Positions 46,985 to 57,269 of a DNA stretch of 64,000 nt are shown here, one piece after another. The stretch is from Rhodanobacteraceae bacterium. GTDB lineage: Bacteria > Pseudomonadota > Gammaproteobacteria > Xanthomonadales > Rhodanobacteraceae. Numbering within the stretch: the stretch's first letter is position 1; each line of letters starts with the position of its first letter. The stretch is from contig JALUXG010000013.1 in assembly GCA_027019085.1 (NCBI GenBank), forward strand, positions 1-64,000, in the 5' to 3' direction. Below the pieces are notes generated by a model, which was given only the letters and a program-made list of their open reading frames with translations, searched no databases and had not been told where the DNA came from. Made by a program: the position numbers and the translations under genes.

Positions 46985-48091
46985 GTGGGAAGCGTACAGC
47001 TGGACAAGATCACCAAGGCATATACGCAGGCCGTATGCGCGGTCGAGGACATCAGTTTCCGCATCGACAGCGGTCAGCTGGTGGTGCTTCTCGGCCCATC
47101 CGGTTGTGGCAAGACCACGCTGCTGCGCATGATCGCCGGGCTGGAGAGACCCGATACCGGGCGTATCCTGATCGACGGACGTGAAGTGCAGGACCTGGAT
47201 CCGCGTGATCGCGACATTGCCATGGTGTTCCAGAACTATGCGCTGTACCCGCACATGAGCGTGGCCGAGAACATGGGCTTCGGCCTGAAGCTGCGCGGCA
47301 TGCCGCGGTCACAGACACAGCGGCGGGTGCGGGAGGCAGCATCGACGCTCGGACTGGGCGATCTCCTCGAACGCAGGCCGGCAGCTTTGTCGGGCGGGCA
47401 GCGGCAGCGGGTAGCCCTCGGGCGCGCGCTGGTGAGGGAACCGAAAGTGTTCCTGCTCGACGAGCCGCTGTCGAACCTCGATGCACCGCTGCGCGCCAGC
47501 ATGCGCATGGAGATTGCCCGCCTGCAGCGGGCTCTGGGCGTCACCATGATCTACGTCACCCACGACCAGATCGAGGCCATGACGCTGGGGCAACGCATCG
47601 TGGTCATGAACGAGGGGCGTGTGCAGCAGATCGATACCCCGATGCAGGTCTACGAGCGTCCCGCCAATCTTTTCGTGGCCACTGCACTGGGCAGTCCGGG
47701 CATCAACCTGCTGCAGGGGCGTCTGGACCGCCAGGGGCCCACGCTGCAGCTCGACGAGGGTCTGTCCCTGCCCCTGGCTGGCCTGGACGCAGGACATGGC
47801 GCGTTGGCCTCGTTCGTCGACCGGGAGGTGGTTGTCGGTCTGCGGCCGGAGGCGCTCGCCCTGCATCGTGACATGCCGCAGGCCGCGGCATTGCCGGCGC
47901 AGCTGGAGGTGATCGAGCGGGTCGGCAATGAAGCCTTTTTGCACCTGTGCATGGGTGCACGGCACCTGGTCGCACGCGTTCCGCCGCAGGATCTGCCGGA
48001 GCCGGGTACGCAGGTGCATATCGCCTGTCGGCCATACAGCATGCATGTGTTCGATCCGGCAAGCGGTTTGCGCATCGACACAAATGCATGA
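46985..48091 (+). CDS. ABC ATP-binding protein, MalK/UgpC-type
   Basis: A 368-residue ATPase starting at GTG 46985. It has Walker A (GPSGCGKTTLL), the signature LSGGQRQRVALGRALVREP, Walker B (VFLLDEPLSNLD) and the C-terminal OB/TOBE domain of carbohydrate importers. It is separated from the permeases by the GH1 gene and should energise the importer encoded at 42.5-45.5 kb. The upstream ribosome-binding site is GGGAGAG. Confidence 0.95.
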   Translation: MGSVQLDKITKAYTQAVCAVEDISFRIDSGQLVVLLGPSGCGKTTLLRMIAGLERPDTGRILIDGREVQDLDPRDRDIAMVFQNYALYPHMSVAENMGFGLKLRGMPRSQTQRRVREAASTLGLGDLLERRPAALSGGQRQRVALGRALVREPKVFLLDEPLSNLDAPLRASMRMEIARLQRALGVTMIYVTHDQIEAMTLGQRIVVMNEGRVQQIDTPMQVYERPANLFVATALGSPGINLLQGRLDRQGPTLQLDEGLSLPLAGLDAGHGALASFVDREVVVGLRPEALALHRDMPQAAALPAQLEVIERVGNEAFLHLCMGARHLVARVPPQDLPEPGTQVHIACRPYSMHVFDPASGLRIDTNA

Positions 48092-48094
48092 TGC

Positions 48095-48871
48095 TCAGTC
48101 GAGGCGGCAGCGTCCGTCCAGTGGCGCCTGGCGGGCCTTTTCCAGGGTGGCTGCGTCCGTTTTGGTGTCACGCATGGCGGTGGGGAAGCGGATGACCACA
48201 TTGATGTTCCTGCCCTTGCGGTCACGGATGTTGGACAGGCCCCGGTACTGCAGCAATTGACGGGTGTCGCGCGCGTAGGTGACGTCGATGTGCGGCAGGG
48301 CGAAGGCGAACCAGCGATCCAGTTCCAGTCTCAAGTGCAGCACACGCGGATGCTGCGCACCGTGGACATCCTGCGGAACGATGCGGAAACGCAGGTAGCG
48401 CAGGCGGCTGGGTACCAGGAAATGCATGTGCAGGGTGTGCCCGGCAGCCAGCACATCCCAGTGCGCGCGCACGTAGGCGTCGAAACCGCCATCGATCACG
48501 GCCGTGCCGGTTGCGGGCAGGCGGGCGCTGCGGGTGTCGCTGGCGCCCGCGTTGCGTACATACACGGTGCGCTGACCGCCTTGCGTCCGGACCCCTTCCC
48601 GGTAACCCGTACGCGCATCAGTAAGGGCGAAGTCGGGCGCTTGCGGATCGCTACCATAGGCCAGGGTCTTGCGTGCGAAGGCCTTGCCGCCGGGACACAG
48701 GTACAGGACCAGCTCATGGCGGTCGTCTTGCGGGCCGTACCGGTAATGCACCTCGCGATAGAGGATCGAATCCGCACCACGGGCATGCGCCATGCCGGTG
48801 TAGCGCGTGATGACAGGCGCAGCGGTCGGTGTGGCCTGCAAGGCCAGTAGCAACAGCAACGCGACAGACAT
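48095..48871 (-). CDS. Exported protein of unknown function
   Basis: A 258-residue protein with a signal peptide (SVALLLLLALQATPTAA). The rest contains MAHARGADSILYREVHYRYG and a C-terminal basic segment GRNINVVIRF. I recognise no characterised family, and no catalytic motif is evident. It is probably periplasmic. A candidate small RNA with a strong terminator lies 113 bases upstream on the same strand. Confidence 0.65.
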   Translation of the reverse strand: MSVALLLLLALQATPTAAPVITRYTGMAHARGADSILYREVHYRYGPQDDRHELVLYLCPGGKAFARKTLAYGSDPQAPDFALTDARTGYREGVRTQGGQRTVYVRNAGASDTRSARLPATGTAVIDGGFDAYVRAHWDVLAAGHTLHMHFLVPSRLRYLRFRIVPQDVHGAQHPRVLHLRLELDRWFAFALPHIDVTYARDTRQLLQYRGLSNIRDRKGRNINVVIRFPTAMRDTKTDAATLEKARQAPLDGRCRLD

Positions 48872-48983
48872 GGCGTTCTCCGGGGGCACCTGTACCGGGT
48901 ATACGCAGCGCATGCCCTCGTGGATGCCATGTGCGGATGCCAGCGGACGGCCAGCGGCAGCCTGGATGCGTCACGGGCGGCGG

Positions 48984-49115
48984 AAAAAATAAAACCCCGG
49001 CAGCCAGGGGAGGAACTGCCGGGGTCTTGCTGGATCGGCGTCGATTGGGGGAGGGGGAGGAGGCCGATCCCTCGACGAGCCGGGCCCGGAGGCCTGGTCG
49101 TCTGCCGTCGCCATC
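48984..49115 (-). ncRNA. Candidate small RNA with C-rich hairpin loops
   Basis: Three stem-loops follow each other on the minus strand: 49074-49102 (GGCC-UCCG-GGCC core), 49032-49070 (GGATCGGC / GCCGATCC, 8 bp) and 48994-49025 (ACCCCGGCAG / CTGCCGGGGT, 10 bp) ending in a U-rich tract (48984-48993), a perfect intrinsic terminator. The second and third loops share CCUCCCC, an anti-Shine-Dalgarno motif. This layout recalls the sX13 RNA of Xanthomonadaceae, which has C-rich loops, but I cannot test homology. The 5' end is a guess. Confidence 0.5.
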
Positions 49116-49378
49116 GCGGCGATGTACTGTGTTGGACGGCATGCGACGCGAAAGGTTCCATGTTGGCCATGGCGGTTCAGCCAGCGTTTGCTTTCGCATT
49201 CCCCGGGCGGTCTGTTGCAGGCTTTGCCTGGGGATGCATGCAACGTACACCTGCTCCGATACGCGTTCCGGGAGACAATGGATGCACGCGCAATGCGCGC
49301 TTTCCTTAAGCCCGCGGTCACGCTCCTGAGGTAGCATCAGCGCAGCCTTTGATTACTTAGCCCTGTCCGGAGAAAGCC
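49116..49378. other. Intergenic region before the DUF4156 gene
   Basis: About 260 bases with no supported gene. Together with the candidate small RNA this fills the 507-base gap between the exported-protein gene and the DUF4156 gene. Promoters for both directions should lie here; I see no consensus pair. Confidence 0.4.
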
Positions 49379-49795
49379 ATGCTCAAGCGCGTGCTGCCGT
49401 TGTGTGTCGCCCTTCCCGTCCTGCTGTCCGCATGCAGCTGGGGGATCAAGCTCGATGCTGCGGGCCGCAAGGTACACACGGCCTGGTTGAGCGATGTTTC
49501 CTCCTGCAAGAACATGGGCAAGATCACGGTCTCGGTGATGGATCGTGTCGGTCCATTCAATCGCAACGACATCACCGTGCTCGACGAGCTGGAAGTGATG
49601 GCCCGCAACGAGGCGGCCACCATGGGTGCCGACACCGTCAAGCCTCTGGGCAAGGCGCAGGGCGGGGAGCAGACCTGGGGCGCCTACCAGTGCGGCACGC
49701 AAAAGCTTCCCCCCGCGCAGGGCGAAGGCCAGGCCCAACCTGCCGTGCCCTATTCGGGCAAGGCCAGCACTTATCCGATGAAAAGCGGCGGCTGA
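49379..49795 (+). CDS. DUF4156 lipoprotein
   Basis: A 138-residue lipoprotein with the lipobox LLSAC at residues 15-19. The DUF4156 core is present ([37 protein letters not shown]). A short proline- and glutamine-rich tail follows. Function is unknown; family members are membrane lipoproteins in many gammaproteobacteria. It ends 9 bases from the convergent DUF465 gene. Confidence 0.85.
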   Translation: MLKRVLPLCVALPVLLSACSWGIKLDAAGRKVHTAWLSDVSSCKNMGKITVSVMDRVGPFNRNDITVLDELEVMARNEAATMGADTVKPLGKAQGGEQTWGAYQCGTQKLPPAQGEGQAQPAVPYSGKASTYPMKSGG

Positions 49796-49804
49796 TCGCG
49801 CGAC

Positions 49805-50014
49805 TCAGGCGTCCAGGTCGGGAATCATCCTGCTCTGCAGGCGGGTAATGGCGTCCTTGAGCTGCAGCTTGCGTTTCTTCAGTCGTGTCAGGCGTAGCTG
49901 GTCGCACGCTGGATCTGCGGTAAGGCGCGCAATGGCATCGTCCAGATCACGATGCTCCAGACGCAAGGCTTCCAGCTGGCGGGCGATTTGCATCGGGTTG
50001 AGCGGCTGCACCAT
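49805..50014 (-). CDS. YdcH-family DUF465 protein
   Basis: A 69-residue protein. The sequence [22 protein letters not shown] and [18 protein letters not shown] is the two-helix hairpin of the DUF465/YdcH family. Function is not known. The ATG at 50014 (or 49993) is used because longer frames pass through the ttcA promoter. It is divergent from ttcA. Confidence 0.8.
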   Translation of the reverse strand: MVQPLNPMQIARQLEALRLEHRDLDDAIARLTADPACDQLRLTRLKKRKLQLKDAITRLQSRMIPDLDA

Positions 50015-50072
50015 GCGGACTCGGCAGGGGAGGTATGAAGTGTACGCCCATGCAGCGGGTACAATCACGCGC

Positions 50073-50933
50073 ATGGATGCCCAGACAGCGACCGTTCCCG
50101 TTGCCGGCCTTCGCGGCACGCGCCGCAACGAGCCCCTGTCCCGCAGGTTGCGTCGCCTCGCGGGCAAGGCCGTGGCCGACTACCACATGATTGCGGAAGG
50201 CGACCGGGTCATGGTGTGTGTGTCCGGCGGCAAGGACTCCTACACCCTGCTGGACATGCTGCTGGAACTGCAATTGCGTGCGCCGGTGCGTTTCGAGCTG
50301 GTGGCGGTGAACCTGGACCAGAAACAACCCGGCTTTCCGGCACATGTCCTGCCGGACTACCTGGAGTCCCGCGGCGTGCCTTATCACGTCATCGAGCAGG
50401 ACACCTACAGCGTGGTGAAACGCGTGATACCGGAAGGCGCCACCACCTGCGGCCTGTGTTCGAGGCTGCGGCGCGGCGCGCTGTACACCTGGGCAGCGCA
50501 GCACGGGATCAGCAAGATCGCACTCGGCCACCATCGCGACGACATCGTCGAGACCTTCTTCCTGAATCTTTTCTACCAGGCCAGCCTCAAGGCCATGCCA
50601 CCGAAGCTGCGCTCCGATGACGGCCGGCACGTGGTGATCCGTCCTCTGGCCTACTGCCGCGAGGCCGATATCGCCGCCTATGCCGCCGAACGGCAGTATC
50701 CGATCATCCCCTGCAACCTGTGCGGCACCCAGCAACAGCTCAAGCGCAAGCAGGTTCGACGAATGCTGCAGGCTTTCGAACGCGAGCAGCCAGGGCGTGT
50801 TGAGAACATCTTCCGCGCGCTCGGCAATGTCGCGCCCTCGCATCTGGCCGATACGACGCTCCATGACTTTGCCGCACTCGATGGACCGGGCAGGCCGGCA
50901 AGGACGGACGACGGATACATCGCATCGGCATAA
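50073..50933 (+). CDS. ttcA: tRNA 2-thiocytidine-32 synthetase TtcA
   Basis: A 286-residue enzyme that adds sulfur to cytidine 32 of tRNA using ATP and an iron-sulfur cluster. It has the PP-loop SGGKDS (about residues 49-54), CGLC and CNLC cysteine pairs, and the [18 protein letters not shown] region. The ATG at 50073 matches the family start. It is unlinked to other tRNA genes here. Confidence 0.97.
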   Translation: MDAQTATVPVAGLRGTRRNEPLSRRLRRLAGKAVADYHMIAEGDRVMVCVSGGKDSYTLLDMLLELQLRAPVRFELVAVNLDQKQPGFPAHVLPDYLESRGVPYHVIEQDTYSVVKRVIPEGATTCGLCSRLRRGALYTWAAQHGISKIALGHHRDDIVETFFLNLFYQASLKAMPPKLRSDDGRHVVIRPLAYCREADIAAYAAERQYPIIPCNLCGTQQQLKRKQVRRMLQAFEREQPGRVENIFRALGNVAPSHLADTTLHDFAALDGPGRPARTDDGYIASA

Positions 50934-51004
50934 GACCCATTCCGGCATGCGACCGTACAGGGCGTACAATCGCGATTCCCGTCCCCGGCAAGCACGAGTG
51001 CGCC

Positions 51005-52204
51005 ATGTCCCTGCTCCGTAGCGTCGAACTGGCTCCGCGCGATCCCATCCTCGGCCTCAACGAGGCCTACGCGGCCGATCCGCGTCCGCACAAGGTCAAC
51101 CTCGGCGTCGGGGTCTACCACGATGCCGAAGGCCGCCTGCCTCTGTTGCGTGCAGTGCGCGAAGCCGAACAGGCCATGCTGGGAGAACCGCAGCCCCACG
51201 GCTATCTGCCGATCGACGGCATGCCGGCCTACGGCAAGCTCGTGCAGGCGCTGGTGTTCGGTGCCGATGCGGAGGTTGTGGACGGACAGCGCGTGGTGAC
51301 GATGCAGGCGGTGGGCGGCACCGGCGCGTTGAAGGTGGGCGCCGATTTTCTTCATCAGATCGCGCCGTCGAGCCGGGTTGCCATCAGCACGCCAAGCTGG
51401 GCCAATCATCGCGGCATCTTCGAAGGCGCCGGTTTCGAGGTCGTGAACTACCCCTATTACGACGGCAGCACGCACGGCGTGGACGCCGAAGGCATGCTGG
51501 CCGCGCTCGATGGTTTTGCCGAAGGCACGATCGTGGTGCTGCATGCCTGCTGCCACAACCCGACCGGAGTGGACCTGGACGGCGAGCAGTGGGCCCGGGT
51601 GATCGATCGCATGCGCGCGCGTGCGCTGTTGCCTTTTCTCGACATCGCCTATCAGGGGTTCGGCGACGGCATCGAGCCCGATGCCGCCGTGATCCGGCAA
51701 TTTGCCGCCAGCGGCCTGCCGGTGTTCGTCGCCAGTTCCTTTTCCAAGTCGTTCTCGCTGTACGGCGAGCGCATTGGTGCGTTGTCCGTGGTCACGGCCA
51801 GCCGGGACGAAGCGACGCGGGTGCGCTCGCAGCTCAAGCGCGTGGTGCGCACCAACTACTCCAATCCACCGATCCATGGCGCGGCCCTGGTGACCCGCGT
51901 CCTGCAGTCGACAGAACTGCGGGCGCTGTGGGTGGATGAATTGACGCAGATGCGCAATCGCATCCGTGGCATGCGCAAGGAGCTGGTGACGCGGCTTGCG
52001 TCACGCGGTGTCGCAGGCGATTTCAGCTTCATCGAACGCCAACGGGGCATGTTCTCGTATTCGGGCCTGAGTGCCGGGCAGGTCGCGCGCCTGGCCGAGG
52101 ATTTCGGCATCTATGCCGTCTCCTCCGGACGGATCTGCGTAGCGGCGCTGAACGAGGACAATCTCGACACCGTGGTCGACGCCATCGCGGCCGTCAGCGG
52201 ATGA
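51005..52204 (+). CDS. Aromatic-amino-acid / aspartate aminotransferase
   Basis: A 399-residue PLP-dependent class I aminotransferase. The PLP lysine is in SSFSKSFSLYGERIGAL, and FLDIAYQGFGDG carries the aspartate that binds the pyridine nitrogen. N-terminal DPILGLNEAYAADPRPHKVNLGVG is typical of the AspC/TyrB group. It would interconvert aspartate, tyrosine and phenylalanine with their oxo acids. AspC and TyrB cannot be separated with certainty by eye, so I leave the symbol blank. Confidence 0.93.
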   Translation: MSLLRSVELAPRDPILGLNEAYAADPRPHKVNLGVGVYHDAEGRLPLLRAVREAEQAMLGEPQPHGYLPIDGMPAYGKLVQALVFGADAEVVDGQRVVTMQAVGGTGALKVGADFLHQIAPSSRVAISTPSWANHRGIFEGAGFEVVNYPYYDGSTHGVDAEGMLAALDGFAEGTIVVLHACCHNPTGVDLDGEQWARVIDRMRARALLPFLDIAYQGFGDGIEPDAAVIRQFAASGLPVFVASSFSKSFSLYGERIGALSVVTASRDEATRVRSQLKRVVRTNYSNPPIHGAALVTRVLQSTELRALWVDELTQMRNRIRGMRKELVTRLASRGVAGDFSFIERQRGMFSYSGLSAGQVARLAEDFGIYAVSSGRICVAALNEDNLDTVVDAIAAVSG

Positions 52205-52249
52205 TGGCCGGCGACCCGTCGATGCGGGTTGCCAGCCGCCATTGGGTGT

Positions 52250-54142
52250 CTAACGGGGCCCGGTCTCGAGCAGCGAGGCCATGACCTGCTGTGCCAGTAC
52301 ATCGGGCGCGGTGGCGCTGCCATCCAGGCGCAGTTCCGGGGTTTGCGGCGGTTCATAGGGCGAGCCAATGCCGGTGAAGTTCGCCAGCTTGCCGGCGCGT
52401 GCCTTGGCGTACAGCCCCTTGGGATCGCGCTGCTCGCACACGGCCAGGGGGGTGTCGACGAAGATTTCGTGGAACGCGCCCGGCTCGAACAGCTCGCGGG
52501 CCATGCGCCGTTCGCTGCGGAACGGGCTGATGAAGCTGACCAGCACGATCAGCCCGGCGTCGACCATCAGGCGGGCCACCTCGGCCACGCGGCGGATGTT
52601 CTCCACGCGATCCTCCTCGGTGAACCCCAGGTCGCGGTTGAGGCCGTGGCGCACGTTGTCCCCGTCCAGCAGGTAGGTGTGGTAACCCATGGCGTGCAGA
52701 CGCTTTTCCACCAGGTTGGCCACGGTGGACTTGCCCGAGCCGGACAGCCCGGTGAACCACAGGCAGGCCGGTTGCTGGCCCTTGATGCGTGCGCGCGCCT
52801 CGCGGTTCACGTCCAGGTGCTGCCAGTGGATGTTGTCGGCGCGGCGCAGCGCGAAGTCCAGCGTACCGGCGGCCACAGTGGCGTTGGACTGGCGGTCGAT
52901 CAGGATGAAACCGCCCAGCTCGCGGCAGTCGGCGTAGGCCTCGAAGGCGATGGCGTGGTCGAGGCCGAGGTTGGCCATGCCCACCTCGTTCAGCTCCAGG
53001 CGCTTGGCGGCCAGTTCCTCCTGCGTGTTGACGTCGACCCGGTGCTTGATCTCGGTGACCTGCGCGCTGACCGTGCGGGTGCCGATCTTCAGCCAGTAGC
53101 GACGCCCCGGCAGCAGTGCGTGCGCGTCCATCCACAGCAGATGTGCGGCGAACTGGTCGGCCACCTGCGGTGGTGATGCGGTGGCGGCAAGGATGTCGCC
53201 ACGGCTGATGTCGCGCTCGTCGGTCAGGGTCAAGGTGACTGCCTGGCCGCAACGTGCCTCGTCGAGATCGCCATCGGCGGTGACGATGCGTGCGATACGC
53301 GAGCGTGCGCCGCCGGGCAGCACCATCACCTCGTCGCCGGGGTGGATCGCGCCAGCCGCCACCAGGCCGGCATAGCCGCGGAAGTTCTGGTCCGGGCGGC
53401 ACACCCACTGCACCGGCATGCGGAAGCCCAACGCGCTGTCCCGGCGCTGGATCTCGACCGACTCCAGGTGTTCAAGCAGGCTCGGTCCCCGGTACCAGTC
53501 CATCGCCTGCGACCGCGCGCTGACGTTTTCGCCGGTCAGTGCCGAGACCGGAATCGCGGTTACCTGGGTGATGCCCAGCTGGTCGGCCAGGGTGCGGTAG
53601 CCGGCCTCGATCGCGTCGAACACCTCGGCGTCGTAGTCGACCAGGTCCATCTTGTTCACCGCCAGCAGCACATGGCGGATGCCCAGCAGCGCGCAGATGT
53701 AACTGTGCCGACGGGTCTGCGTCAGCAGGCCCTTGCGCGCGTCGACCAGCACCACCGCCAGTTCGGCGGTCGAGGCGCCGGTGGCCATGTTGCGGGTGTA
53801 CTGCTCGTGTCCGGGGCAGTCGGCGACGATGAACTTGCGCTTGTCGGTGCCGAAGAAACGGTAGGCCACGTCGATGGTGATGCCCTGCTCGCGTTCGGCG
53901 GCCAGGCCATCGACCAGCAGCGCGAAGTCCAGCTCGCCGTTCTGCGTGCCGTGGCGCTGGCTGTCGCCCTCCAGCGCGGCCAGCTGGTCGTCGAACAGCA
54001 GCCTGGTGTCGTACAGCAGGCGCCCGAGCAGGGTGCTCTTGCCGTCATCCACGCTGCCGCAGGTGATCAGGCGCAGCAGGCTCTTGGATTCATGCTGCGC
54101 GAGGTAGGCGTCGATGGCGGCGGTGGCGGTATCGGTGGCCAT
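52250..54142 (-). CDS. cysNC: Bifunctional sulfate adenylyltransferase large subunit / APS kinase
   Basis: A 630-residue fusion. The N-terminal GTPase CysN has [24 protein letters not shown] and NKMD motifs and, with CysD, makes adenosine-5'-phosphosulfate. The C-terminal CysC part starts near residue 460 with GLSGSGKST and the FLIGSP-type substrate segment, and phosphorylates it to PAPS. The CysN-CysC fusion is common in Xanthomonadales. Its ATG overlaps the cysD stop by one base, so the two are co-translated for the first steps of sulfate assimilation. Confidence 0.98.
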   Translation of the reverse strand: MATDTATAAIDAYLAQHESKSLLRLITCGSVDDGKSTLLGRLLYDTRLLFDDQLAALEGDSQRHGTQNGELDFALLVDGLAAEREQGITIDVAYRFFGTDKRKFIVADCPGHEQYTRNMATGASTAELAVVLVDARKGLLTQTRRHSYICALLGIRHVLLAVNKMDLVDYDAEVFDAIEAGYRTLADQLGITQVTAIPVSALTGENVSARSQAMDWYRGPSLLEHLESVEIQRRDSALGFRMPVQWVCRPDQNFRGYAGLVAAGAIHPGDEVMVLPGGARSRIARIVTADGDLDEARCGQAVTLTLTDERDISRGDILAATASPPQVADQFAAHLLWMDAHALLPGRRYWLKIGTRTVSAQVTEIKHRVDVNTQEELAAKRLELNEVGMANLGLDHAIAFEAYADCRELGGFILIDRQSNATVAAGTLDFALRRADNIHWQHLDVNREARARIKGQQPACLWFTGLSGSGKSTVANLVEKRLHAMGYHTYLLDGDNVRHGLNRDLGFTEEDRVENIRRVAEVARLMVDAGLIVLVSFISPFRSERRMARELFEPGAFHEIFVDTPLAVCEQRDPKGLYAKARAGKLANFTGIGSPYEPPQTPELRLDGSATAPDVLAQQVMASLLETGPR

Positions 54143-55062
54143 CAGAAGTAGCCCTCCTGCTTCTTCTGTTCCATCGAGGCGCCGGCGTCCCTGTCGATCA
54201 CCCGGCCCTGGCGTTCGGAGGTGGTCGCCACCAGCATTTCGGCGATCACCTTCGGCAGGGTGTCGGCGTCGGACTCGATGGCGCCGGTCAGCGGGTAGCA
54301 GCCCAGGGTGCGAAAGCGCACCGAGCGCATCTGCGGCTGCTCGCCGGGTTGCAGTGGCATGCGCTCGTCGTCGACCATGATCAGCGTGCCGTCACGCTCG
54401 ACCACCGGGCGCTCGGCGGCCAGGTACAGCGAGGGCACCTCGATGTTCTCACGGTAGATGTAGAGCCAGATGTCCAGCTCGGTCCAGTTGGAAAGCGGGA
54501 ACACGCGCACGCTTTCGCCCTTGCGGATGCGCGCGTTGTACAGGTTCCACAGTTCCGGGCGCTGGTTCTTCGGGTCCCAGCGGTGCTGCGCGTTGCGAAA
54601 CGAGAACACGCGCTCCTTGGCGCGCGATTTTTCCTCGTCGCGCCGCGCGCCGCCGATCGCGGCGTCGAACTGATATTTGTCCAGCGCCTGCTTCAGCGCC
54701 TGGGTCTTCATGATGTCGGTGTGCACTGCCGAGCCGTGCGTGAATGGGCCCACGCCCTGGGCCACGCCTTCCTGGTTGATGTGCACGATCAGCCTGCAGC
54801 CGGTTTCACGGGCGCGGCGATCGCGGAAGGCGATCATCTCGCGGAACTTCCAGGTGGTGTCCACGTGCATCAGCGGGATCGGCGGTGGCGCGGGGTGGAA
54901 GGCCTTCTGCAGAAGGTGCAGCAGCACCGAGGAATCCTTGCCCACCGAATACAGCATCACCGGGTTGGCGAACTCGGCCGCTACCTCGCGCAGGATGTGG
55001 ATGCTTTCGGCTTCCAGGCGGTCCAGGTGCGATGCCCGGGCAAACGTGTCGGTCTTGCCCAT
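54142..55062 (-). CDS. cysD: Sulfate adenylyltransferase small subunit
   Basis: A 306-residue PP-loop ATPase. [12 protein letters not shown] (about residue 40) is the P-loop, and [31 protein letters not shown] and the C-terminal RQGRVIDRD are conserved. The ATG at 55062 is preferred over a longer frame because the family sequence begins [14 protein letters not shown]. It precedes cysNC directly. Confidence 0.97.
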   Translation of the reverse strand: MGKTDTFARASHLDRLEAESIHILREVAAEFANPVMLYSVGKDSSVLLHLLQKAFHPAPPPIPLMHVDTTWKFREMIAFRDRRARETGCRLIVHINQEGVAQGVGPFTHGSAVHTDIMKTQALKQALDKYQFDAAIGGARRDEEKSRAKERVFSFRNAQHRWDPKNQRPELWNLYNARIRKGESVRVFPLSNWTELDIWLYIYRENIEVPSLYLAAERPVVERDGTLIMVDDERMPLQPGEQPQMRSVRFRTLGCYPLTGAIESDADTLPKVIAEMLVATTSERQGRVIDRDAGASMEQKKQEGYF

Positions 55063-55274
55063 CAATAGGTACCTTGTGTCCAGGTTTTGCAGTGTAGCGA
55101 CGATGCACGCACACGCCCACCCGCCGTGCACTCATAGGGTCCGCACCATCGGTGCATAAGGGTGTACGACGGGCATCGTCGACAGTCGCGTCTTCCGGCG
55201 CTCCCATAGTCACACCGGGGGCCTGCCAATGCGATGGGGGCTGACCGCAAAATCCACCGCACTTCCCGGCCTCG

Positions 55275-57053
55275 CTAGGCAAACGGCCATACGTGCGGAA
55301 TGACCCACAGCACCACCGTGCCCACCAGCAATGACAACGGGGTGCCCACGCGCACGTAATCGATGAAGCGGTAGCCGCCGGGGCCGTACACCATCAGGTT
55401 GGTCTGGTAGCCCAGTGGCGTGATGAAGGCCGCCGAGGAGGCCACCATGATGGTCATCACGAAGGGCATCGGCGCGACACCGAGCTGGCTCGATGCGGCC
55501 ATGCCGATGGGGAACATAAGCACGGCAGCGGCGTTGTTGGTCAACACTTCGGTGAACACCACGGTGCAGGCATAGAGCAGGATCAGCGTGCGCATGGGGT
55601 CGCCGCCGGCACCGTGCATCAGGGCGTCGGCCACGACCGCTGCAACCCCCGTGGTCTCGAGCGCCTTGCCGATGGCAAAGGCACAGGCGATCACCACGAT
55701 CAACGGCCAGTCCACGGCATGGCGTGCGTCGCGCAGGGGCAGGCAACCGGTGACCAGCATGGCCAGCGCCGCGATCAGCGCGGAGACGAAGATGTTCACG
55801 CCGAGCAGGGTGTTGGCGGCAATCATGCCGGCCAGGATGGCCAGTGAAAGCAGTGCCCTTCCGCGTTGCACCGGCAGCGGATCGTCGAGCAGGTTGACCA
55901 TGGAAAATTCGTGCGAATGTGCATGGCGCGCCATGAAATCCGGGGTCGTCTCCAGCAGCAGGGTGTCACCGGGATGCAGCACCACGTTCCCTGGCTTTTC
56001 CGCCAGCTGCCGGCCTCGCCGGTTCACGGCCACCACCACGGCGTCGTAGCGGTGCCGGAAATGTCCCTCGCGCAGGGTGCGACCGACCATCGGCGACAGC
56101 CGCGAAAGCACGGCTTCGACGAAGTGGCGCCCCTGCACCCCGCCGATCTTGAATACTTCGTCCTCGGCATGGCGCAGACCTGCGAGCTGGCGTATCGCGC
56201 GCAATCCATCGGCCACCCCGATGAACACCAGCCGGTCACCGTCGCGCAGGCGGGTGTCGCTGTTCAGCGCGGGCAGCAGGTGTCCTTCGCGCTGGATTTC
56301 GGCGAGGAACAGGCCGCGCTGGTGGAACAGGCCCGCGTCCCCCAGGCGTTGTCCGGACAGCGGTCCTGCCGGTTCGACGACCATCTCCAGCACGTACTCA
56401 CGGGTGTCGCGCGCCTGTTCGACCGCGCCGCGCCGGTCCGGCAGCAGTACGCGGCCCACCGTCAGCAGGTACAGCATGCCGGCCAGGGCAGCCGGAATGC
56501 CGACCCAGGCCGGGTCGAACATCTTCAGGGGAGGAAGGTTCGGGTAGGCCTGCGCGAGGCCGTCGATGATGAGGTTGGTGCTGGTCCCGATCAGGCTGCA
56601 CAGGCCACCCAGGATGGTGGCGTAGCTCAGTGGCAGCAGCAGACGCGAGACCGGCACGCCGCTTTTGCGCGACCAGTCCTCCACGGCCGAGGTCAGCATG
56701 GCCACCACCGGCGTGTTGTTGACGAAGGCACTGAGGGTGGAGGACACGCCTACCAGCCGGGCCTGGGCAAGAAACGCGCCACGCGGCCGGCCCAGCACCC
56801 AGGCGCCGATCCAGCGGATGGCCCCGGTCGCGCGCAATGCAGCGGCAACGATGAATAGCACTGCCACCGTCAATACCGCGGTGTTGGAGAATCCGGCCAG
56901 CGCCTGCACCGGAGTCAGCACGCCGGTCAGCAGCAGCACGGCCACCGCGGCCATCAGCACGAATTCCGGGCCAAAGCGTTCCCACAGCAAAAGTGCCATG
57001 GTGCTCACGATCACCGCAATGGTGATCCAGGCGTCCAGACCCAGTGCACTCAC
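55275..57053 (-). CDS. SLC13-type anion permease with TrkA-C domains
   Basis: A 592-residue membrane protein with about 11-12 hydrophobic segments and two RCK_C (TrkA-C) domains in the middle (around residues 210-370). SSTLSAFVNNTPVVAMLTSAV and GTSTNLIIDGL are DASS/SLC13 family motifs. Because it directly precedes cysD-cysNC on the same strand, sulfate or another sulfur oxyanion is a reasonable cargo. Position is the main support for that. Confidence 0.85.
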   Translation of the reverse strand: MSALGLDAWITIAVIVSTMALLLWERFGPEFVLMAAVAVLLLTGVLTPVQALAGFSNTAVLTVAVLFIVAAALRATGAIRWIGAWVLGRPRGAFLAQARLVGVSSTLSAFVNNTPVVAMLTSAVEDWSRKSGVPVSRLLLPLSYATILGGLCSLIGTSTNLIIDGLAQAYPNLPPLKMFDPAWVGIPAALAGMLYLLTVGRVLLPDRRGAVEQARDTREYVLEMVVEPAGPLSGQRLGDAGLFHQRGLFLAEIQREGHLLPALNSDTRLRDGDRLVFIGVADGLRAIRQLAGLRHAEDEVFKIGGVQGRHFVEAVLSRLSPMVGRTLREGHFRHRYDAVVVAVNRRGRQLAEKPGNVVLHPGDTLLLETTPDFMARHAHSHEFSMVNLLDDPLPVQRGRALLSLAILAGMIAANTLLGVNIFVSALIAALAMLVTGCLPLRDARHAVDWPLIVVIACAFAIGKALETTGVAAVVADALMHGAGGDPMRTLILLYACTVVFTEVLTNNAAAVLMFPIGMAASSQLGVAPMPFVMTIMVASSAAFITPLGYQTNLMVYGPGGYRFIDYVRVGTPLSLLVGTVVLWVIPHVWPFA

Positions 57054-57269
57054 GGTTTCACCCCCGTCGATCCGGTCAAGCCGGCCTTCCGTCGTCAGGG
57101 TGGATCACCCTGCCACAGGACATGTTCAGATTGCATGAGGGCAGCCCTGTCCGCGTCCCTGCGGGCGTGCCGGCTGCCGCAACTGCGGCACACCGTGCAT
57201 CGCATCCCCTGCCCGTTTCCCGCCCATCGCGGTTGCCCGCACGGACAGGGTCTACCCGCGTGCGCAGGC

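Noticed and set aside
48971..49111. Short frame with six prolines (a possible stalling leader peptide) upstream of the exported protein
   Set aside because: The proline run is only the translation of a C-rich hairpin loop, and the terminator overlaps the end of the frame; a small RNA explains the structure better.
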